NCBI GenBank assembly: GCA_015178975.1
Contig: WHVD01000009.1
Span: 1,054,001-1,118,000 of the forward strand
Length of the DNA: 64,000 nt
Reading direction: 5' to 3'
Origin: Hysterangium stoloniferum
Lineage: Eukaryota > Basidiomycota > Agaricomycetes > Hysterangiales > Hysterangiaceae
Every line of letters begins with the position of its first letter. Within the stretch, counting starts at the first letter, position 1. A program made the translations under genes and the position numbers. The notes under the pieces were generated by a model. It had not been told where the DNA came from, searched no databases, and saw nothing but the letters and a program-made list of their open reading frames with translations. This document shows, in pieces, positions 56,563 to 64,000 of the stretch.

Positions 56563-57560
56563 TTATAAGCTGAATGCGCAGTATACAGATATCCACATGG
56601 ATATGAGAATAATTATAGTGCTGCCATCGGTGGCTGAATACGAATGTACATAGGCGTCTGCACGACGCCACGAAACCTCTTGGATGATAGCATCGTCCCC
56701 GATTAGTCTAGGAAGTGCTGAATGTTGAACATCGTCCCGAGTAAAGAAGCAGGTAATATTGCAAAAAACGCCACCAGTCAGGCTAGCAGCTATAAGTTTG
56801 ACAACCTGAATATGATCGGTGACCCCTATGTATGTGGCAAGGCTGTGGTAATCTACGATAGCAGCGACCATAATGGCCCAAATAACGCTCTGGCTGATAT
56901 ACGTGACGCAGGTTGACACAATAAAGTTTCAGGGAGAATTCGAGAGAACATGTGAGCACCACGGGCTCAGGCTGTCAACGTGTCATAGGCGAAGCATTAC
57001 AGGGAGACTCGCGACTTGGTGCGCGCCGGTACTGGCAAGCAAATTTCGGACGCCTGAGAAGTGTGCCAGATGTTAATTTTGGGCAAAGTTGAACCCCTTC
57101 TTTGCTCAGAACAACATCCATGACACTTGTGCGGCAAGCAAGTGGCAGGTAATATTTATCCGGAGAAGAGTATTTTAGCCCACAGTCAACACGATAAAGG
57201 ATAAAGTGGATTCCTGTTCGAGCGACGAAGACGAATGGTTCTCACCACGAGGCTACGACCTCATTAACTCTCACCTTTACCAATATCATGCGCCATGAGG
57301 GTGTGAATATTATATACTTTACGGCAAGCAGCGGGGTCGAGGTGCGCTAACATGAGATGGGTAGTTCGGAGATGAGTTCATGAGCGAACGAAGTACGTGG
57401 CTGAGATTGTGGTTGAGCCTAAGAATAAGATATCGAACCATTCCTTGGCACGAGGACGGGTTGATTTGTATATAGAGCGGATTTGACACTTGGGTATCAC
57501 TGATGTACAAGCTCGGAAATCCTTTTGTATCGTATATGGTAAGTGAAGGCACAGAGTGCT
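56563..57560 (-). pseudogene. Multi-span membrane protein relic, perhaps DUF6534-like
   Basis: The clearest part is a 118-residue frame (56919-56563) with four hydrophobic segments, ending D-G-S-T-I-I-I-L-I-S-M-W-I-S-V-Y. This recalls the (A/V)-D-x-x-I-A-x-S-M helix of the DUF6534 proteins common in mushrooms. Upstream minus-strand pieces (about 57552-57320) resemble the kDr-x-x-V-R-Y-L-I loop but cannot be joined without frameshifts. It may be a decayed or badly resolved multi-exon gene. Confidence 0.3.
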
Positions 57561-58400
57561 ACCAGTGCTGCAGACTTTATGTGACCGGTGAACGGGTGAA
57601 GGGATGTGGCAGACCACATCAGAATTGATTGTGAAACTTAATCTGATCTGATATGAAGAGACAACCGAGGAGGCGAGCCTGCCTTTTTTAAAATTCCGCT
57701 GTTGTTTAAATTATTGGGTTCACACATATGTACTATTTGTGTTTCAAAACTCAACTCAAACCATTACAGGTACGCAGTGGGGAGAGGTTTTCGAGTGTTC
57801 CGGCGGAACATGTACATGGACTACCTAAATAGCAAAACAGGGCTAAGTCCGAAGTATGCGGAAGCTGGTACCAAATTGACGGAATCCATTGACAGATATA
57901 GCAGTTTCCAGAACGACAACCGCTGCAAGAATACGACAAGATTTAATTAAGATACGCGGGACGGGAAGTCCAAAACACGAGCGTGTGCCGATCTTGAAAG
58001 GCGTCAATGGCGTTACGTTACGGCCCGATTCAACTTACGCGTCGCCCCACATTGTTCTGAAAAATTTCAGAGTGGCTTACATATTTGCTACATGCCTTTC
58101 AAGATTGGAGGAAAAGAAAAAAGCTCGGAAAATAGTATAAAAACGTCTGATTGGTTGATTGGTTGATTTACGCCCCAATAGTTCAGGGTGATGCGGGGTT
58201 ATAATTGGGACTTTATTGAAGTTGAGTGGAAATGACAGAATGTGGCAAGGGGCTAATATATGGCTGGATAATCTATTGTCGGACCCGGGCTCACTTTGCC
58301 TTAAAGTATATCACAAAGCGTGCCCCCCTTCGTTCCTTCCTCTTGACTGCCACCTTCTCAGGAGCTCCTTCACATCTATCTTCGTCACGCCTCACCCATA
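57561..58400. other. No supported gene
   Basis: Short frames only; the last 100 bases probably contain the promoter and leader of the next gene. Confidence 0.35.
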
Positions 58401-60359
58401 ATGTCCGATGTGCCACTTCCACAGTACAATGAGCATCATCAAGAGCCGGAACGGGAACAATGTCAGTTATACCTCCTTTGTACCGTCACAATTGTCCTTG
58501 CTCATCTATATAAAAAATTTGTCGCTGACTGGTCATTTCCCCATTCTTTTTACCACTTCTAGTTTCCTCTTTGCCGTTTGTTTGCAACTCAGTCGCAGCC
58601 GACACTGATAACGCGTCCACTCCGACTCCTGAGGCGATGCGCTTCCTCCCCGACGCGTCTTCGTTCTGCATCCAACGATGGATAGGAAGTCGTCACTCGA
58701 GTCCACCAGTCGAGACCGTCTGCGCACAGACGCGTCAGAAACTTCATGGTGCTGAGTGCGAGATGGAGGAGTTCGAGCGCGAAGTGTCCTTGAGTTTCGT
58801 TATGCGCGATTTACAGCTTGACCTGGAGGTACGTGTTTAGTGCAAGCCACGCACAAGTTCTGCCGTTCATTCATTCGAAAAAACCCTGGCTGGGGTGGTA
58901 CTCGACTACTATTTTTGTTCTGCGTTTTAACCAAACAACGAATATTAACTGGTTACATATTTTCAGGCAACTGTAACACCGCATGTAGAGCATGCGATGA
59001 CCCCGTGGTTGCGGTCGCAGTCATCTTCAGCTACATTGCAACCGCTCCAACTGTCACACGCTCCGAATCTGGAGTTACAGCCCTCCCCGTCAATAGCAAG
59101 TTCCCCGTCCAAACAACTGCCCCCGACGCAATTCCAGTCCTTGGTCATACGATCCCCTTCAAAACGATCCCGGTCCCTATACTCCCCCGCATCAACAAAC
59201 TCCCCAGTCACCCCGACCTCTCCCCAAAGTCCCATCTCACAACCTCACCCGGGACTCTCATCAATCTCGTCCCTATACTCCCCCGCATCAACAAACTCCC
59301 CAGTCACCCCGGCCTCTCCCCAAAGTCCCATCTCACACCTCCACCCGGGACTCTCATCCATCGCCACACCAAATACTGACCCCACACCCACTACACACCA
59401 CCCATCGCCCACCACCCCAGAGCGCGACCGCCGCTCCTCCTTCCGCTCCCTTTTCCGCCCTCCCACTTTCTCATACAAACCCTCCCCCTCCGTCCTCTCC
59501 CTCGCATCACACTTCTCCTCTTGCAAATCATCCGCCTCCATTGCCTCCTCGTCATCCCGGTCGCCCTCCCTCAAGCCTGTCAGGTCCCCCTCAATCGGCT
59601 CGCCATCCTCCCACCCGAGATCTGAGCGCAACCAATCCCATTCCGGTCATGCTCGCGCGTGCCCTCCATCATTCACAGCGCCTGCTTCACGTCGTGCGGC
59701 TCTTCCGCCCCCGACGTCACATCACGTAGGCCCGAACGGATCGCCACCGCCGAAGAGTTTACTGGAGATCGACGCATCAGGTATGGCGATAAAGAAGAAG
59801 AAAAGGCGGATATCGGTACCTGCGACGTTCGCCGCTAAGAAGAGACGGTTGGTTGTGAGAGGGGTTGCGGTGGATGATTTACTGGCTGTGGAGGGGGTTA
59901 GGAGATGGGCTTCTGTAAGTCTTTTTATCTGCTTGTCTGTTTATTGTTTGTCCTTTTTGGGGGGTACACGTGATGCAACTTCGTGCCTTGCGCTTTCCTA
60001 TTTTTATTGCAAGATACTGATCCTCAGTATGCTAATTTAGGGCCTTGGCGAGTTGAAACATGTATATCGTGCACCTGATGGAACCTTGTGGATTGAATTT
60101 CGTGATAGGAAAGTTGCGAATAATGTATGTTGATTTTTCCTCTTCCCTCTCTGTCCTGGCTTCTTTTATCTAAACTTGGCTTATTTACCGCACACTTTTT
60201 CTCTCCCACCATGAATTATTTTTTACTCATAAATGCATTATAACCAAGATACTCACATCTTGCCTCCCAATCTAGGTCTGCGTAATAACCGCACAAGTCT
60301 ACATCCCTCACGTGGGCCGCGTCGTCCTTGACTGGGCCGAGGGTCGACAGCCTGGTTAA
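58401..60359 (+). CDS. Ser/Pro-rich protein of unknown function, 5 exons
   Basis: Exons 58401-58461, 58563-58828, 58967-59914, 60041-60124 and 60276-60359 join in frame to 480 residues. The first 110 residues are mixed and end in an acidic helix (EMEEFEREVS). The centre is a low-complexity Ser/Pro region containing a 32-residue tandem duplication (SLYSPASTNSPVTP...; DNA 59177-59272 and 59273-59366). A basic patch (KKKKRR, KKRR) follows, likely a nuclear signal. The C-terminal 60 residues (V-Y-R-A-P-D-G-T-L-W-I-E-F-R-D-R to the end) look folded and carry the only conserved-looking segment. I do not recognise the family. The chained, in-phase introns support a real gene. Confidence 0.75.
59177..59366. 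repeat. 96-bp tandem duplication inside the Ser/Pro-rich gene
   Basis: Two copies of a 96-bp unit (CTATACTCCCCCGCATCAAC start) in frame, differing at only a few bases, so the duplication is recent. Confidence 0.9.
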
Positions 60360-61420
60360 AACACCGCACTCCGCTCCGCTTCAATCTCTGGTCCCCACAT
60401 TCCACCCCACTCCTCTGCATTCTCATTCCATCCTCTCCCTCTCATACGCCATCAGTTTTAGTCCTATCATCGTCTCACAGCCCCTTTATCTTTTCCTCCT
60501 ATTCCGTCCCCCACCCAATCATACTCCTCCCCACCTGTCCGCTTCATCCTGCACACTCGCATAAACCCTTGCGCGTTCCCACTCCTTGAAAACATGCATT
60601 TCCTCCATTTCTCAACCTTCTCTCTATCTCATCTCACCATCTCTGGTCTCTAGGCGTCAAGTTGCAAACTGTACCTGTAAGTTCTCCAACGTAAAATTAA
60701 CATCTTGAATCTGCCTCACTAACAGACTGATTTGTTCGTATTTCCAGCGTACCTGAAGCATTTGTATCATCGTCACTCATTTACACTGTCATTTCTGCTG
60801 TCTGCATATCATCGTCCAGCACCTGCACTCATTACACGGATCCATTCCTCCTTGTTTCTGTTGCTTTCCCTTTTTTTGTTTCTCCCCCCCACGTACCCCA
60901 CCCTCTGCCATTTAGTGTACTTATCTTTCACTCTCGTTATTCTCGTCGTGTCCATTTCAGTTGCATCACGTTTATAAAATCTTGTACTCTGTATTGAATA
61001 TATCGTGTGTTGCGCTGATTTGGGAGTGTACATGGGAGTTTTTCATGTCGGATGCCAAGCTTAGCTTGAACACGGAGCACTGTAAAGGACCCCGGAGTCC
61101 CTACCAGACCTGTTTGGGAAAACGCTTAGTGAGCAAACCCAACTAAGACGCCCAACAAAAATCAACTAAGATATCCAATAGAAAATCACCGATGCCACAA
61201 GGTAAAACCTCGTGTCTTTACTAAGCTCCTTTTTTAAAAAAAGAACCGCTCTGGGATATATCACTTACCTCTAGAGAGGGCTATGAGAACTGTACATTAA
61301 AACATTATAATTGAGCATTAGAAACACATGTTATAAGTTACAATAAACTAAATCATGTCCAATACCAATAATCTACAATTAAAGCCATACCAGAATTATC
61401 CAGCCACTCAACCAAACATC
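60360..61420. other. Spacer between convergent genes
   Basis: C/T-rich sequence following the stop codon at 60359, including probable 3' UTRs of both neighbours. No coding feature is supported. Confidence 0.4.
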
Positions 61421-62455
61421 TCACCCTCTCTCCAACAACTCCCACAAAATAGCCCTCACAATCGCACCTCCCTCCCTCACAACATCCCTCTCATCCTCCC
61501 TCACCCTCTGTATCACAAAATCCTCGAAGGCTTCCTCCTCCCATCTCTTCATCTCATTCTCCACCCTCGCTCGACCACTAATCTGCGCCATCGTCCTTTC
61601 ACTTTCGCTCATCGGCATATCCCAGGGACATAACACAAACCCCTCCACGCCTCTTAATGTTATCTCCTCCGGAGAGAATATGATTGGCGCGCTGAGAGGC
61701 CAGGGGATCTGGAAGAAACGGAGGGACGCCGGGGGTGTGTCAGGCGTCGGTGTTGGCGACTGTGTACGAGATGCAGAGTGTGTCCGAAGGGGAAGAAAGG
61801 GGTTGTTGAGTTTCAGACGGGACCAGCGCGATGTGTACGTATTGTGTTCCGTAGCGGACAGGGTGTGCATGGCTTGTTGGTGGGAGGTGCGTTTCGGAAG
61901 CGGGTATGGGAATGATGTACCGGTGGGTGCCTGCTGTGCGTCTTGCTTCTGTTCGCGGCGGGAGCGTTGGGAAGCCTGGGCATATTTAAATGTGCGACGA
62001 GCGGATCGGCGGGATGCTACTGCAGACAATTGAGAAGCATCGAGTTTAGACGGTGATTGTGCTGTTGGCTCCAAGGCGTTCTTAGGCTCGGTACTATCTG
62101 AATCAGTATCGGAATAAATAATGATCGTGGAAAAAGAGCGGTGGGTGTTGGTAGATAAGGACTTGAGAGCAGATTGTGACTGTCCATCTCGGCGTCGTGC
62201 ATCGAGCTCAATTAATCCAGCGCGTCGCCTTTCGGGAATTGGTAGTGGGAAAACACCCGTAGCGGTATCACTAAACATTGAACACGAGTCATAATCCAAA
62301 ATCTCTTCATATGAGTCGCGGGAGAACGAGTGGCCCTGGGGAGCTGCCTCAGGATCCTCAATCTCATCCGTACTGGGAGTATCCGGCGTCCAACCAAGAG
62401 GCATAAATGCAACAGGGATTCGTGGTCGTCGAGCTCTCATAATAGACATAGTCAA
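61421..62455 (-). CDS. Hypothetical disordered protein with C-terminal helical domain
   Basis: 344 residues in one exon. The first 250 residues are rich in Ser, Thr, Pro and Arg, with acidic Ser clusters (YSDTDSDSTEP) and basic patches, and are probably unstructured. The last 90 residues (from SLRFFQIPWPL through G-V-E-G-F-V-L-C-P-W and a long Glu/Arg helix to W-E-L-L-E-R-G) look folded. No known domain is recognised. The length of the open frame in GC-moderate DNA and its codon use make it a credible gene. The first ATG is used; a second is three codons further on. Confidence 0.7.
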   Translation of the reverse strand: MTMSIMRARRPRIPVAFMPLGWTPDTPSTDEIEDPEAAPQGHSFSRDSYEEILDYDSCSMFSDTATGVFPLPIPERRRAGLIELDARRRDGQSQSALKSLSTNTHRSFSTIIIYSDTDSDSTEPKNALEPTAQSPSKLDASQLSAVASRRSARRTFKYAQASQRSRREQKQDAQQAPTGTSFPYPLPKRTSHQQAMHTLSATEHNTYTSRWSRLKLNNPFLPLRTHSASRTQSPTPTPDTPPASLRFFQIPWPLSAPIIFSPEEITLRGVEGFVLCPWDMPMSESERTMAQISGRARVENEMKRWEEEAFEDFVIQRVREDERDVVREGGAIVRAILWELLERG

Positions 62456-62815
62456 AAGTTAATGAATGCTGTCACATATGATCTCTGTCTTTATTGTAAA
62501 CATTCGCGCTTTGTCACGGTGGATAGGAGACACGGAAGCAGATTCGCACTTAATTATTGCTGACAACAATGGGTTTCTTTTTAACAGATTCTGATTATTT
62601 TTTTTCCATTTGAATATATGAAAGCGGATGTATTTTTAGGTGGAAAGCGGAAGTGAAATGGCTACTCTGTGTCTCTTCCTCCTCCCCACTGAGTGGTTGT
62701 TCACTTGCAACAAAGTTCTTGCGCTCGTGTCCCACAGCCTGTTGGCATAACCTCATTTTCCTGACCTAAGAGTCATAGACTGTCCCTATCTCACTCTCCT
62801 ACTACTAAAACCCCT
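62456..62815. other. Intergenic
   Basis: A short spacer upstream of the disordered-protein gene, no features seen. Confidence 0.4.
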
Positions 62816-63540
62816 ATGTCTACATCAGGCCCAACCACCCCTGAACCGCTCGCAGCACGGCCAATAAATAGGAGTACTACAGCCTCCGCGAAAAGGGTCA
62901 CCAACTACGGCGCGTTAATCTCTAGGCAACGGCATGCTTGCATGCGGGGCGATGTGGACTTCGATTGGCGGGACGTAGAGGGAGTCAGTGATCACGCGAA
63001 TTCGGACGGACGGGGACATCCTGAGGAGCTGAAGATGGAGCAAAACCACAATATACGAAGTGGAAGCAGGTTCTAATGCCATTAACACATATCCGGAACT
63101 TGAAAAGCAACATCGCTTGTTGGTGGAGAACAAGGAGGCGCTGGAACACGGACTCGCGGAAAATGTAATGCATGGCTATTCCAGTTGTTAAGAAATAGAA
63201 GATAAGGCTGCAAAAGAAAGTGAACCTTCGTCGCTCGGTGTTTCCAGAAAAGTGATCCCAAATCATGGAGTCTTCTCGGTCCTCTCATCTTCCTCGGTGA
63301 CGCAAAACGAAGCCCACTAGGCGACACCAGCATGAGACCAGAAGTATCTCGAGCGGCAAAAGGAACGTGAAAGACAAGCGATAGAGTTGGAATTGGTGAG
63401 GACACTGGAGTCCTGAAGCTACGTGTGAAAGCGTGGAGAATGTATAAAGCACATTGGGAGAATGTTGACGAGTTTGACGTGGAAGAGAATTGCATTGGAA
63501 GATATACTGTGGCCCGCTGTGCACGCCGCATTCATAACTA
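62816..63540 (+). pseudogene. Decayed coiled-coil / J-like family gene
   Basis: An N-terminal frame starts MSTSGPTTPEP and runs 86 codons. It must shift by one base near 63050 to reach a coiled coil (ELEKQHRLLVENKEALE). Later pieces, in changing frames, read L-E-R-Q-K-E-R-E-R-Q, W-R-M-Y-K-A-H-W-E-N and K-R-I-A-L-E-D-I-L-W-P-A-V. This order (coiled coil, W-x-x-Y-x-x-x-W, I-x-W-P) mirrors the J-like gene at 53 kb, but the HPD part is missing. Unseen introns could explain one shift, not all. Confidence 0.4.
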
Positions 63541-64000
63541 GGTCTTCACTACCACTACTATTAACTTCTGTAGTCGTTTTCGATATTTACATAATCGAAA
63601 AGGCCATAAAGTAGTGTCACGGTGCACTATTACTTTATCACCCAAAGAAGTTCGAATCCCGGTTGTGTGTTTCTTTTCTTTTCTTTTAAAAAAAGGCATA
63701 GTTCTCGGTATTCGTCATAAAGCAATATAACTGAGTATTCCTGGCATAGAAGAGTGGAATCAGTTAACACCAGGATAGTGGGAATATATTAAACTCACAT
63801 TAAATTCACCTAATAGTGACGGGTACCTTCTTGGCCTTGAGGTTCCATTGCTGCCCTTAGCGATCTGACTTGAGGTCTGGATAACAAAGGGGTAGACAAG
63901 AGTATTCTGGTCACTCCAGCCGGCTAACACCGAATCCGTGCTATGTTTTTACACATGGCATTCTCATAGATAAAGTTCTTATTGTTCATTTCCCCGTTTT
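63541..64000. other. No supported gene
   Basis: A GTTCGAATCCCGG box B-like string at about 63650 is followed by T-rich runs, but no tRNA fold is possible around it. Nothing else is recognised before the window ends. Confidence 0.4.

Noticed and set aside
63630-63690. Box B-like GTTCGAATCCCGG with T-rich tail, possible tRNA
   Set aside because: The T stem does not pair and no acceptor stem can be formed.

Overview
The window looks like nuclear DNA of a basidiomycete fungus, most likely an Agaricomycete. Three things point there: protein genes are split by many introns of about 45-60 bp, two intact cytochrome P450s and a DUF6533-type membrane protein are present, and the repeats are typical chromodomain Ty3/Gypsy, Copia, Tc1/mariner and CACTA elements. 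It is repeat-dominated; few host genes are intact.

Layout. 1-8.9 kb is transposon debris: solo LTRs with perfect target duplications, a gag-only Copia element nested inside a Gypsy solo LTR, and a Tc1 element inserted next to an older Tc1 relic. 9.7-18.2 kb is a host island: an 11-exon P450, a DUF6533-like membrane protein on the opposite strand, the tail of a dead P450, and a second, 3-exon P450 with an unusual I-helix. 18.2-22.4 kb holds a solo LTR and dead Copia and transposase fragments.

22.4-43.6 kb is one nested cluster. The old Gypsy element C received (i) a 5.6-kb CACTA-like foldback element made of two inverted arms of a 10-bp satellite, and (ii) a Gypsy solo LTR, B-prime. B-prime was in turn hit by a younger 8.1-kb Gypsy element, A. 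Target duplications support the A and B-prime insertions clearly. 43.6-47.9 kb holds another piece of this Gypsy family (D), interleaved inverted repeats and a Copia 3' end. 48-64 kb is a host region: a tRNA-like gene, a small secreted Kex2-type precursor, a J-domain-like protein divergently paired with an amidohydrolase, two proteins of unknown function and some gene relics.

The most notable observation is in the Gypsy family (A, C, D). Between pol and the 3' LTR each copy carries a separate gene on the strand opposite to gag-pol. It has its own TATA box and a conserved upstream box. In the two longer copies it has two phase-compatible introns and codes for a coiled-coil protein followed by a Zn2Cys6-like cysteine cluster. 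Element A is also strewn with CGG-AGT-CCG, the inverted-CGG layout that Zn2Cys6 proteins often bind. The 5' end predicted for the genomic RNA is complementary to the primer-binding site, which indicates Tf1-type self-priming. All gag-pol copies here are broken by stops, frameshifts or deletion.
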